Shown here: positions 1-6,769 of the stretch, one piece after another
Numbering within the stretch: the first letter of the stretch is position 1
Layout of the letters: each line of letters opens with the position of its first letter
NCBI GenBank assembly: GCA_003520555.1
Contig: DOUO01000146.1
Span: forward strand, 22,681 to 30,781
Direction of reading: 5' to 3'
Length of the DNA: 8,101 bases
From: Oscillospiraceae bacterium
GTDB taxonomy: Bacteria > Bacillota > Clostridia > Oscillospirales > Acutalibacteraceae
The notes under the pieces: generated by a model
Told to the model about the DNA's origin: nothing
Seen by the model: only the letters and a program-made list of their open reading frames with translations
Database searches by the model: none
Made by a program: the position numbers and the translations under genes

Positions 1-1
1 T

Positions 2-646
2 CTCAGCTATGATTTCGGCGTATCAATCAACGCTGAAGAGCTTGAGAAGGACAGCTTCTACACAGAAGGCAACACTGTTGTTGTTACATTCACAACAAAG
101 CTCACAGAGAACGCTAAGCTTGCTTCAGCTATCCCCAACGCCGACGGCTTAAAGTATGAAAACAAGTCAGGCAAGAGCAACGAAGTAAAGGGTAATACCG
201 TTAATGTTTACACCTACAAGATTAAGGTTGTAAAGGTTGACGCTGACAGCACAACAACAAAGCTTTCAGGCGCAAAGTTCAAAATTTACAGAAACTACGA
301 CGATGCAACAAAAACTCTTTCAAACGAAATTGAGGAATCTGCCGAGACAGACAGAAACGGTGAAGTAACCTTCAATCACAAGTTTGCCGAGGGTACATAC
401 TATGTTCAGGAATCACAGGCTCCCACAAACTACAACCTCAATACAGCTGTATTTGAAGTAAAGATTGAGAAGGGTTCTTCCGCTCTTTCAGACGGCGTTT
501 ACAGCAACTTGCAGATTACAGATACAAAGACTAAGCTCCCCGAAACAGGTGGCGCAGGCACAATGGTATTCACAATCGTTGGTGCTTCTCTTATCGTAGC
601 TGCAGGCATTCTCCTTGCAGTAGTTCTCAAGAAGAGATCCAAGTAA
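2..646 (+). CDS. LPXTG-anchored isopeptide-forming major pilin, C-terminal part (5' end outside window)
   Basis: The 214 residues seen are the C-terminal part of a covalently polymerised surface pilin; no start codon is in the window. Residues 1-70 look like the end of a pilin middle domain, closing with GNTVNVYTYKIKVVKVD. Residues 73-175 form a CnaB/SpaA-type domain. Its expected intramolecular isopeptide set is visible: Lys78 in VVKVD, Asn169 in YSNLQITD and the catalytic Glu137 of the E-box YYVQESQAP. This pairing is inferred from family layout. The sorting signal is complete: LPETGG at 179-184, a hydrophobic segment at about 188-209 and the basic tail KKRSK. Sortase would cleave between Thr and Gly. 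The class C sortase gene follows about 140 bp downstream. Codon choice is strongly biased (20 of 22 Lys codons are AAG), unlike the neighbouring genes, which suggests very high expression. Whether it is the shaft or an accessory pilin cannot be settled without the N-terminal half and its pilin motif lysine. Confidence 0.93.
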   Translation, partial: LSYDFGVSINAEELEKDSFYTEGNTVVVTFTTKLTENAKLASAIPNADGLKYENKSGKSNEVKGNTVNVYTYKIKVVKVDADSTTTKLSGAKFKIYRNYDDATKTLSNEIEESAETDRNGEVTFNHKFAEGTYYVQESQAPTNYNLNTAVFEVKIEKGSSALSDGVYSNLQITDTKTKLPETGGAGTMVFTIVGASLIVAAGILLAVVLKKRSK

Positions 647-671
647 TTTATCATTGACATAATTACAAAAT

Positions 672-714
672 AATAATGGGCTGTCGCGCATTATCCGCGG
701 CAGCCCATTATTTT
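672..714 (+). terminator. Strong intrinsic terminator of the pilin gene
   Basis: The arms at 672-688 and 696-712 pair over 17 bp with one G-U wobble, around a 7-nt loop. The core is GGGCTG(T)CGCG and the right arm ends in a TTTT run (711-714). It begins 25 bp after the pilin stop and lies before the sortase promoter, so it should separate the two transcription units. Confidence 0.9.
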
Positions 715-725
715 GCTGTAAACAT

Positions 726-754
726 TTGACACTCAAAGCGCAATGTATTATAAT
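726..754 (+). promoter_or_regulatory. Perfect-consensus sigma-A promoter for the sortase gene
   Basis: TTGACA at 726-731 and TATAAT at 749-754 are separated by exactly 17 bp, so both hexamers and the spacer match the housekeeping consensus. Transcription should start near 761, giving a leader of about 25 nt before the sortase ATG at 786. A full match suggests a constitutive promoter unless a repressor acts. No obvious operator dyad overlaps it. Confidence 0.88.
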
Positions 755-771
755 AAATATAATTATAATGC

Positions 772-777
772 AAAGGA
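772..777 (+). promoter_or_regulatory. Ribosome binding site fixing the sortase start
   Basis: AAAGGA lies 8 nt before the ATG at 786. The alternative in-frame ATG at 768 would leave only about 7 nt of leader after the predicted transcription start, and the TTG at 726 is part of the -35 box. The start at 786 is therefore preferred. Confidence 0.75.
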
Positions 778-785
778 TTCTTTTG

Positions 786-1682
786 ATGAAAAAAACACTT
801 CCGATTATTGCCATTGCGCTGATATTTCTGGTAGGCGTAGGTATACTTGCATACCCGTTGGTCAGCTCAGTTATCAACAATATTGCCGACAGACAACACG
901 CGCAGGACGAAATAGAACAAATTAAAAACATGGATAAAAAACAGCGTGATTCGCTGATTAAAGAAGCTGACAAGTACAACCGCGACCTGATTTCGACCGT
1001 ATTGCTGACCGACCCTTTTGACGCGGCAACCTATGAAAAAATCAGTGAAAGCTACCGCAATACCTTCAACGTTAATTCCGACGGACTTATAGGTTATATT
1101 GAGATTCCCAAAATTGACGTTTTTCTTCCGATTTATCACGGAACCTCAACCGAAGTACTTGAAAAAGGCGCGGGACATTTGGACAACACCTCGTTTCCCG
1201 TAGGCGGCAAATCCACCCACAGCGTTATTTCCGCTCATTCCGCATTTCCGACGCGGACGTTTTTTGACTATCTGCCGGAATTAAAGAAGGGCGACAAATT
1301 TATTATTCATATTCTCAATGAATATCTGACCTATCAGGTAGACCAAATCAAAACGGTGCTTCCCGATGAAACCAAGGATTTATACGTTGTTGACGGTAAG
1401 GATTATGTAACGCTGCTTACCTGCACCCCATACTCAATTAACACCCATCGTTTGCTTGTGCGCGGCGAGCGCGTTCCCAATGACGCGGATACCCACGAAT
1501 CTGTCGGCAAAATTGTCACTGCCGAGGAAGGCAGCGTGTTCCTCTTGGGATACCGAATCAACTACCTTTACGCCGTTATCGCGATTGTGGCGTTTATTTC
1601 CGCCGTGGGACTGATAGTGTTCCTGGTGGTTCGGCGAAGCAAAAATAAAAGCAAGCTAACCCGCGAAAAAGATGACGGTTAA
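786..1682 (+). CDS. srtC: Class C sortase (pilin polymerase)
   Basis: This 298-residue membrane-bound transpeptidase should cleave pilin LPXTG signals and join pilin subunits by isopeptide bonds. An N-terminal hydrophobic segment lies at about 5-28. A lid motif typical of class C enzymes, DPF, is at 76-78 (TDPFD). The catalytic domain follows with IYHGTS, GAGHLDNTSFPVGG and the catalytic His151 in ISAHSAFPT. The cysteine is in TLLTCTP (Cys213) and the arginine in THRLLVRG (Arg222). A second membrane segment at about 265-285 and a basic tail complete the usual class C topology. The residues after the histidine (SAFPT) differ from the more frequent RGLP-like sequence, with all three catalytic residues kept. 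The likely substrate is the pilin encoded upstream. It has its own promoter and mostly AAA lysine codons (16 of 22), so it is probably expressed far below the pilin. Confidence 0.93.
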   Translation: MKKTLPIIAIALIFLVGVGILAYPLVSSVINNIADRQHAQDEIEQIKNMDKKQRDSLIKEADKYNRDLISTVLLTDPFDAATYEKISESYRNTFNVNSDGLIGYIEIPKIDVFLPIYHGTSTEVLEKGAGHLDNTSFPVGGKSTHSVISAHSAFPTRTFFDYLPELKKGDKFIIHILNEYLTYQVDQIKTVLPDETKDLYVVDGKDYVTLLTCTPYSINTHRLLVRGERVPNDADTHESVGKIVTAEEGSVFLLGYRINYLYAVIAIVAFISAVGLIVFLVVRRSKNKSKLTREKDDG

Positions 1683-1689
1683 CTCCGCA

Positions 1690-1722
1690 AAAAAGCTGAC
1701 AGCATTAAGCCGTCAGCTTTTT
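1690..1722. terminator. Bidirectional intrinsic terminator between convergent genes
   Basis: Perfect 11-bp arms (AAAAAGCTGAC at 1690-1700 and its complement at 1712-1722) surround an 11-nt loop. Read on the + strand the right arm ends in TTTTT, terminating the sortase message. Read on the - strand a T run follows as well (A's at 1689-1694 on +), terminating the three-gene operon. The TGA stop codon of the - strand hydrolase (1713-1715) lies inside the stem, so a ribosome ending translation there would cover the hairpin. Confidence 0.85.
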
Positions 1723-2798
1723 ATTATGTCCGAAATATTATCTTTTACACTTAAGGCAGCCTTGGCAATTGCCCTTCCCAATGCGCTGCGCTTTGTTTTA
1801 TCAAGCTTTTTCAACGCCTTAATTATTGACGCTGAGCTTGAAATGGGAGCTTTGGGAACTTCGCGGAAATGTGAAATTTCCGTGCTTTCAAGCAGAGTAA
1901 AAAAGGCGTTTGTAAAATTTTCTTTTTCCTCGTCTGTCATCTTTTCAAGGAACCCGTCAAGCGTGCCGGAGATAAACCGACTTGAATTTGTAAGGCGGTC
2001 AAGATATATAAAGTCGCAGCCCATAACCTCCCAGCTGTAAATATCATGCTGCATAAAGCTCTTGTTTTTACTGCTGACAATCGAAAAATCCTCGTCGTGT
2101 TCAAGCATCATGCCAAAAATAGATGACTGCGGAACAAAGCTGAACGCCCTGCCTTTTACCGCTTCAAACTGCTTTGTATCCAAGATTTCACGGTGAAATC
2201 CCGGCCCGTCAAAATTATATACGGCTTCTATTCTGTCCTGTACCGACGGCACGCTGTTCATTGCGCAGTAAAGCGACAAATTGCCGCCTTTTGAGTGACC
2301 GCCGAGAATCAGGCGCGAATCACATTCCGCCGCCTGCTCAAAATATTTTAAGGCGTGCAGCTGCGATGGCAATGTAATTGAGGTGAACATATTAAAGTCC
2401 TCCTCCCAACCCACGAAGCTTGCGTCCGTTCCGCGGAAAGATACAAATCTCACGCCGTTTTCCAAATCAAAGCAAATCGCGGAAAACTGCATTTTGCTTT
2501 TGTAGTCATGGTTATTTACATATCCGGAAACCTTGACCCCGGCAAATCTGGGACTCTCTCCAACTGTCTTAAGCAAAACGGGATCCATCTTCCACAGCAC
2601 GTCGTCCATGCTTTCAACAGGAGAAAAAGCCATTGCCGCAAAAGAAAGGGTAACATTGTTCTCAAAGGTCTGCGGAACGATGTGTTCAAACGGAAGATAT
2701 GACAACCGCGCAAAAATAAGCGCGTCAATATTGTTTACGCCGTCCTGCAGAAAACTGAGGTCGCCGCGCCATTTTAAATAATCAAAAATATTGTTCAT
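1713..2798 (-). CDS. Mbeg1-like (DUF2974) alpha/beta hydrolase, lipase-like
   Basis: This 361-residue protein belongs to the Mbeg1-like/DUF2974 family of predicted serine hydrolases. The opening (NIFDYLKWRGDLSF, then DALIFARLSYLPFE) is typical of the family in Clostridia. FRGTD at 121-125 resembles the oxyanion-region motif of class 3 lipases. LGGHSKGGNLSLY holds the nucleophile elbow, with Ser169. A conserved-looking YNFDGPGF (194-201) and QHDIYSW (His251) are candidates for the acid and histidine of the triad; these two are inferred. I see no signal peptide or membrane segment, so it is probably cytoplasmic. The C-terminal 40 residues are basic and Lys/Ala-rich. It is the last gene of the operon, starting only 4 bp after the GH3 gene stop and lacking a clear Shine-Dalgarno sequence, so translation is probably coupled. 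The substrate is unknown. Confidence 0.85.
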   Translation of the reverse strand: MNNIFDYLKWRGDLSFLQDGVNNIDALIFARLSYLPFEHIVPQTFENNVTLSFAAMAFSPVESMDDVLWKMDPVLLKTVGESPRFAGVKVSGYVNNHDYKSKMQFSAICFDLENGVRFVSFRGTDASFVGWEEDFNMFTSITLPSQLHALKYFEQAAECDSRLILGGHSKGGNLSLYCAMNSVPSVQDRIEAVYNFDGPGFHREILDTKQFEAVKGRAFSFVPQSSIFGMMLEHDEDFSIVSSKNKSFMQHDIYSWEVMGCDFIYLDRLTNSSRFISGTLDGFLEKMTDEEKENFTNAFFTLLESTEISHFREVPKAPISSSASIIKALKKLDKTKRSALGRAIAKAALSVKDNISDIIKS

Positions 2799-2802
2799 AA
2801 TA

Positions 2803-3963
2803 CTAATCTAAGCTTACAAGTCCGAGCTTTTGCTTCCAAAGCAGAACACGCAATACGCTTTCATCAATGCGTTCCTCTGTAATTTCGCCTTTCTCAACCG
2901 CTGACAGCACAGCCGGATACTGGGTTTCAAGGTCAGAACAGCACAGCATGTCGTTGCCGCTTTTAACTGCAAAAACAGCCGCCGCGTCAGAGCCGGTATA
3001 CTGCGTAATTGCTTCCATTACTAAATCATCGGTAATAATAACGCCGTCAAACTTAAGGTTGTCACGGATATACTTGTGTACCGATGTTGAAAGCGAAGCA
3101 GGATATTTACTGTCCATGCAGTTCACAATATTATGCGATACCATAATACAATCCGCGCCGCTTTCCGCGCCTGCCTTGAACGGCTTTAAGTCAACCGCCT
3201 CAAGCTCGGAAAGCTTGCGTTCGTCGACAGCTGTGCCTGTGTGGGTGTCCGTGTTATTGCCGTATCCCGGAAAATGTTTTAATATGGAGCCTACGTGGTT
3301 GTTTGAGTAAATTTTTACCGTCTTGGTAACAAAGGTGCTTACGTCGTCGGCATTATCCGAAAACGAACGATCGTACATAAACGCGGAAGCGTCGGAAACG
3401 ACGTCGCACACGGGAGCAAAGTTAACGTTGACGCCTATTGAGTACAAAAGCTTAGCCTTTGCGGTTTCGGTTGTCTCAACAGCTTCCCATCCGCCGTTCA
3501 GATATGTGTTTTTCGGCGACGCAAAGGGCACGTCGCTGAAATACATATTGTCGCTTACGCGCACGACAGTACCGCCCTCCTCATCTGTACCGATAAGCAT
3601 TGGGATTTTTGAAGCGTCCTGATAGCTTTTAATATTTGCGACAACATCTTCCTTGGTTTTGTTGAAGAAGTCCTGACCGAAAAGGATGTATCCGCCCAAA
3701 TGATAGCGCGAAACACTGTCGACGGCGTTTACGTCAGGACAGCGCGCAAAAAACAGCTGACCGACCTTTTCCTCAAGCGTCATTCCGTCAAGCAGCTTTT
3801 CCGCCTTCTTTTTAAGCGGCTCGGTTGTCGGCGCTTCGGTCGTTGTGGGTTCGGTTATCATGGGCCGTGATTCACGCTTTGAGTGCTGAGAACACGCGCA
3901 TAAAGTTATAATTAAACAAACTGTTGTAAGAAGCGACAGCGCCGCGTTAAGTTTTGTTTTCAT
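2803..3963 (-). CDS. GH3 beta-N-acetylhexosaminidase-like lipoprotein (NagZ-like)
   Basis: This 386-residue glycoside hydrolase family 3 enzyme is predicted to remove terminal beta-linked N-acetylhexosamine, as NagZ enzymes do on peptidoglycan fragments. A lipoprotein signal peptide covers about 1-23, with lipobox LCAC and lipidated Cys24. A Thr/Pro/Glu-rich linker follows (36-49), so the enzyme should sit on the outer face of the membrane. The TIM-barrel contains GTDEEGGTVVR (126-136), KHFPGYGNNTDTH (229-241) with the putative general acid/base His241 of the D-T-H element, and GVIITDDLVM (307-316), whose first Asp is the likely nucleophile. The KHFPG loop differs from the usual PGHGX4D(S/T)H: it has PGYG and only three residues before D-T-H. 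The start is ATG 3963; an upstream in-frame GTG at 3975 is part of the ribosome binding site. It follows the dockerin protein gene by 21 bp. Confidence 0.87.
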   Translation of the reverse strand: MKTKLNAALSLLTTVCLIITLCACSQHSKRESRPMITEPTTTEAPTTEPLKKKAEKLLDGMTLEEKVGQLFFARCPDVNAVDSVSRYHLGGYILFGQDFFNKTKEDVVANIKSYQDASKIPMLIGTDEEGGTVVRVSDNMYFSDVPFASPKNTYLNGGWEAVETTETAKAKLLYSIGVNVNFAPVCDVVSDASAFMYDRSFSDNADDVSTFVTKTVKIYSNNHVGSILKHFPGYGNNTDTHTGTAVDERKLSELEAVDLKPFKAGAESGADCIMVSHNIVNCMDSKYPASLSTSVHKYIRDNLKFDGVIITDDLVMEAITQYTGSDAAAVFAVKSGNDMLCCSDLETQYPAVLSAVEKGEITEERIDESVLRVLLWKQKLGLVSLD

Positions 3964-3969
3964 AATAAT

Positions 3970-3973
3970 CTCC
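3970..3973 (-). promoter_or_regulatory. Ribosome binding site of the GH3 gene
   Basis: On the - strand GTGGAG precedes ATG 3963, with GGAG six nt upstream. The GTG of this motif is in frame with the gene and could be miscalled as the start, which would add MEII before the lipoprotein signal peptide. Confidence 0.75.
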
Positions 3974-3984
3974 ACTTTTACGGT

Positions 3985-5988
3985 TTATTTTACAGTTATT
4001 TCACATTCGGCAGTGACTCCGCTGCACGCCTTGCAAATTACCTTTGCTTTACCGCTTCCGCGCGCCTTAACCGTTCCGTCAACGCTTACGGAAATAACCG
4101 AAGGATTGGTGGAAATAAATGTATTGCGGTTTGAAGCCTGCGTGCTGATTAGTATTTCGCGGAGCTTATGGGTGTCTCCCACCTTCATATCAAGCGTTTT
4201 TTCGCTTAAATATAGGCTTGTGGGCGGATATTTTACATTAAGACGGTACGAGCTGTAGCTTCCGTCGTCAGCCTCAACCTTTATGTAAGCCGTACCGACA
4301 CCGAAGGTTTTTACCTTTCCGAAATCATCGGTTTTGGCAATATCGGGTTCAGAGGACGACCAGGTGTAATTAACAAAATAATTGCTTCCCCTGTAGGACG
4401 GAATTTGACTGTAGCTTTCGCCCATTGCCAAATCAATCTCTTTGGAATTGAAGCTGATTGAACTGTCCTCAACGGCTATCTCGTTGAGCTTTTTATCTAT
4501 TATCGGTCCGTAAATGTGCTGATAGGCATATGTTGTGGGATGAATTCCGTCGCCTGTTTTGTCAGATTCACGGTATGAAAAATAATCGGTGGATATTTCA
4601 TCGTTCAGGTTGCAAAAATCACATTCTTGCGAGATATCAACATACGGGAAATCCCATTTTTCAAGCGCCTTACGTATTATTGACCAATACTCCTCCTGCC
4701 TGCTTTCGTTTATCTTCTTGTGTCCGAGCACAAAAAGCTTATAGGAGGATTTATAATTTTTTTCAAGAAAATAGCAAATGCTTTCCACCGCGCCTGCAAC
4801 GGTATATTCATCATATTTACCGCTTTTGTCGGATTTATCCGTAACCTTTCCGATTTTTGTTTTAAAGAAAAGGTCGTTAAAACCACCTTCAACTATGATT
4901 AAATCATATCTGTCCTTCATAGCTTTTACGCGTTCTAAAACGCTTTTTTCTTTATCCTTTTTATCCTTTTGCTTCGCAAGAGTAATGCCGCCGTATGAAT
5001 CTTTTTTTAGCTTCATACCGTACAGTGAGGATATATAATTCGGATAGGAATACAGGCTTTCGCCAAACAAATCCGTTCCGGAGCCTTTGCAAATGCTGTC
5101 GCCCGCGCAGTATAGCTTCTTGGCATAGTAGACATTGGTTTTTACGTAGTTTGCCGAAAAAGGAAGCAAGTCTCGGTACGCGCATTTTCCTTCAAGATAA
5201 TTCATTATTTGGGTAATGTCATCCTCGTCAACCGCACCGTTGCAATTAACATCAGCGCTGAGCTTCTGCTCTGTTGAAAGCTTTTGAAAGCCCGCAAAAT
5301 AATTCCTTAAAAGAACTATATCTTTGTTATTGATTTCATTATCTTTATTTATGTCGCCGAAGCTGATTTTCCCCTTGCTTTTAAACGTAAGCATGCTTTG
5401 TTCGGCGTAGGTATGAGCGCATGTGCCTTCATAGCCGGAGATTTCAAATTCATTGTCATTATAATAGTTTTGCAAACTCACCTTTCGCTTTTCTGTGGTG
5501 TCATCAAGGTCGGTTTCACTCATAAGACTTACACCGAACGCGTCTGTTTGAATGTCGTACACTGTGGAAGGAATATCGACGCCCTTCAGTGAAATGCAGT
5601 TTATAAACGCTCCGAACATAATTTGACGAAGACCGCTTTCAAGCTTTACCGATTTAAGGTTGGAACAGTTAAAAAATGCCCACCATCCGATAGTTTTTAC
5701 GCTTGACGGTATTTCAATTGTTTCTATAAAAGAATTATAGAACGCGCCTGTGCCTATTTCACTGACCGGATTTCCGTCAATTTCGGATGGAATTTGAACA
5801 TCGGAAGAATCACCTCGGTATGAAACAATTTTAGCTGTGCCGTCGTTTGCTGACACGTATTCATATAGTTCGTCCGAGGAAAGCTTTTTATTCTCGTAAA
5901 GCTCAGCTCCGTTTGCGTCCGGAATTACGGCAAAAAGGACTGAAGCCGCAAGTATTACTGATAAAATAATTGATAAATATCTTTTCAT
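3985..5988 (-). CDS. Secreted LRR-dockerin-SGNH esterase-Big_2 multidomain protein
   Basis: This 667-residue protein is predicted to be exported and has five parts. Residues 1-27 are a signal peptide (likely cut after DANG). About 50-200 carry BspA-type (LRR_5) repeats, for example TGAFYNSFIETIEIPSSV and WWAFFNCSNLKSVKLESG. About 211-268 are a type I dockerin with two calcium loops, GDINKDNEINNKDI and ADVNCNGAVDEDDI. About 290-505 are an SGNH/GDSL hydrolase with Ser298 in AGDSI, Asn371 in GGFND and the Asp480/His483 pair in DGIHPT. About 508-585 and 588-667 are two Big_2-like immunoglobulin domains. There is no LPXTG signal, so surface attachment could depend on a cohesin partner elsewhere. 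SGNH enzymes of this kind often remove acetyl or other acyl groups from glycans, but the substrate is not readable here. It is first in the operon with the GH3 lipoprotein. The start is ATG 5988, with GGAGG four nt upstream. Confidence 0.9.
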   Translation of the reverse strand: MKRYLSIILSVILAASVLFAVIPDANGAELYENKKLSSDELYEYVSANDGTAKIVSYRGDSSDVQIPSEIDGNPVSEIGTGAFYNSFIETIEIPSSVKTIGWWAFFNCSNLKSVKLESGLRQIMFGAFINCISLKGVDIPSTVYDIQTDAFGVSLMSETDLDDTTEKRKVSLQNYYNDNEFEISGYEGTCAHTYAEQSMLTFKSKGKISFGDINKDNEINNKDIVLLRNYFAGFQKLSTEQKLSADVNCNGAVDEDDITQIMNYLEGKCAYRDLLPFSANYVKTNVYYAKKLYCAGDSICKGSGTDLFGESLYSYPNYISSLYGMKLKKDSYGGITLAKQKDKKDKEKSVLERVKAMKDRYDLIIVEGGFNDLFFKTKIGKVTDKSDKSGKYDEYTVAGAVESICYFLEKNYKSSYKLFVLGHKKINESRQEEYWSIIRKALEKWDFPYVDISQECDFCNLNDEISTDYFSYRESDKTGDGIHPTTYAYQHIYGPIIDKKLNEIAVEDSSISFNSKEIDLAMGESYSQIPSYRGSNYFVNYTWSSSEPDIAKTDDFGKVKTFGVGTAYIKVEADDGSYSSYRLNVKYPPTSLYLSEKTLDMKVGDTHKLREILISTQASNRNTFISTNPSVISVSVDGTVKARGSGKAKVICKACSGVTAECEITVK

Positions 5989-5992
5989 GGAA

Positions 5993-5997
5993 CCTCC
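5993..5997 (-). promoter_or_regulatory. Ribosome binding site of the dockerin-esterase gene
   Basis: GGAGG on the - strand ends four nt before ATG 5988. The spacing is short but the match is strong and the encoded start (MKRYLSIILSVILAA) gives a normal signal peptide. An in-frame TTG at 6021 would put extra residues ahead of that signal peptide and is rejected. Confidence 0.7.
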
Positions 5998-6041
5998 GGG
6001 AAAATATACTGCTATTTCCAAAAGAGTTTTGACAATATATT

Positions 6042-6071
6042 ATTTTACTATATTTTTCGACTGTTTGTAAA
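6042..6071 (-). promoter_or_regulatory. Predicted promoter of the three-gene - strand operon
   Basis: On the - strand TTTACA (6071-6066) and TAAAAT (6047-6042) are 18 bp apart, each one mismatch from the housekeeping consensus. The start would fall near 6035, leaving a leader of about 47 nt before ATG 5988. It lies just after the carD terminator, which supports an independent unit. The surrounding DNA is AT-rich, so other boxes are possible. Confidence 0.5.
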
Positions 6072-6166
6072 GTCTTTTTACAAAATTTATGCCGTCATGT
6101 TCTTTTTTGCGGCTGTTCGCGCTCCGCGCATTACTGCAAACGGCTTAAACAGCGGTGTTAAACCAC

Positions 6167-6194
6167 AAAAAAGGGCACGCAAACACGTACCCTT
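6167..6194 (-). terminator. Intrinsic terminator of the CarD-family gene
   Basis: On the - strand AAGGGTACG (6194-6186) pairs with CGTGCCCTT (6179-6171) over 9 bp with one U-G wobble, around a 6-nt loop. A run of six T's overlaps the stem end (6172-6167). It begins 6 bp after the TAA stop. Confidence 0.87.
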
Positions 6195-6200
6195 AAAATA

Positions 6201-6683
6201 TTATACAAGCATTGAAATAACCTTGTCGGGTTCAACACCCAAAACAACGGAGAACTCCTCTGTTACCATTTTTTCGGCTTCCTTAAGGATTTTTTCGTCG
6301 GAAATATGCAGGTGCTTTCCTTTGCTGTGCTGCTCTTTTTCATGAGATATAATAAGTCGTATAAGTGCCACAAGCCTTTCACAGTCGGCTGAAGCAATAA
6401 TCTCTTTAAAGCTTTCGCTTCTTTCAATCTTGTTATCAATCCACTCACCGGCTTCGGGCGGATTTTCAATTATCTTCTTTAGCTTTTCGGGAGATGACAC
6501 GTCACGGATTTTACTGAGAAGAGCGGTGTTTTTTGACGGTACAAAAAGCGTTGACGTGTTTGAACATACGGGCTTTAAAACAAAGTACTCTATGTCAACC
6601 CTTCCGATTCTCTTTACGGTAATGTCATCAACCGAGCATACGCCGTTTGTGCCGTAAAGTACCTTTTTTCCGACGCTTAACAT
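6201..6683 (-). CDS. CarD/CdnL-family transcription regulator
   Basis: This 160-residue protein belongs to the CarD_CdnL_TRCF family, whose members bind the RNA polymerase beta subunit and affect open-complex stability at promoters. The N-terminal polymerase-interacting domain covers about 1-60, opening with SVGKKVLYGTNGVCSVDDI as is typical. The helical C-terminal domain covers about 64-160; Trp81 in GEWIDNKIER is at the place of the tryptophan that contacts the -10 region in better-studied members (inference). The remainder (ERLVALIRLIISHEK and the helix ISDEKILKEAEKMVTEE) matches the Clostridia type. The start is ATG 6683, seven nt after a weak GAGAG site and matching the family N-terminus. 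The frame stays open upstream to ATG 6830, so a 49-residue Cys-containing extension is formally possible but resembles no part of the family. It is a single-gene unit with its own promoter and terminator. Confidence 0.9.
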   Translation of the reverse strand: MLSVGKKVLYGTNGVCSVDDITVKRIGRVDIEYFVLKPVCSNTSTLFVPSKNTALLSKIRDVSSPEKLKKIIENPPEAGEWIDNKIERSESFKEIIASADCERLVALIRLIISHEKEQHSKGKHLHISDEKILKEAEKMVTEEFSVVLGVEPDKVISMLV

Positions 6684-6739
6684 TTTTACACTCTCTTTCC
6701 CGTTTATTGCCATTGACGGTTTGTGATATAAACAGCCGT

Positions 6740-6769
6740 CGCTCTTGCCGCGAAACGGCAAATCGAGCG
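6740..6769 (-). ncRNA. Hairpin in the 5' leader of the CarD-family mRNA
   Basis: Arms CGCTC plus TTGCCG pair with CGGCAA plus GAGCG, giving 11 bp with a 3-nt bulge and a 5-nt loop. It lies in the roughly 160-nt leader between the predicted start near 6845 and ATG 6683. It is GC-rich within AT-rich surroundings and has no T run, so it is not a terminator. It may affect mRNA stability or translation; no known riboswitch class is recognised. Confidence 0.45.

Noticed and set aside
726..785. Upstream in-frame starts of the sortase (TTG 726, ATG 768)
   Set aside because: The TTG is the -35 hexamer, and ATG 768 would leave almost no leader. ATG 786 has a well-placed AAAGGA site and gives a normal N-terminal membrane segment.
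488..979. A 163-codon - strand reading frame across the pilin end and sortase start
   Set aside because: It runs antisense to two well-supported genes and through a terminator and promoter, and its product resembles no family.
1672..2040. A 122-codon + strand frame over the end of the hydrolase gene
   Set aside because: It is a reverse-strand shadow of the Mbeg1-like gene and crosses the terminator.
2867..3622. Two + strand frames of 147 and 99 codons within the GH3 gene
   Set aside because: They are antisense to conserved GH3 motifs and have no recognisable domain or ribosome site.
4530..5592. Several overlapping 60-100-codon frames on both strands inside the dockerin-esterase gene
   Set aside because: All lie within an intact gene with clear domains in another frame, and none shows a coding motif of its own.
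6100..6160. GC-rich short dyads between the carD terminator and the operon promoter
   Set aside because: The arms are 4-6 bp with weak pairing and no clear relation to a promoter or terminator.
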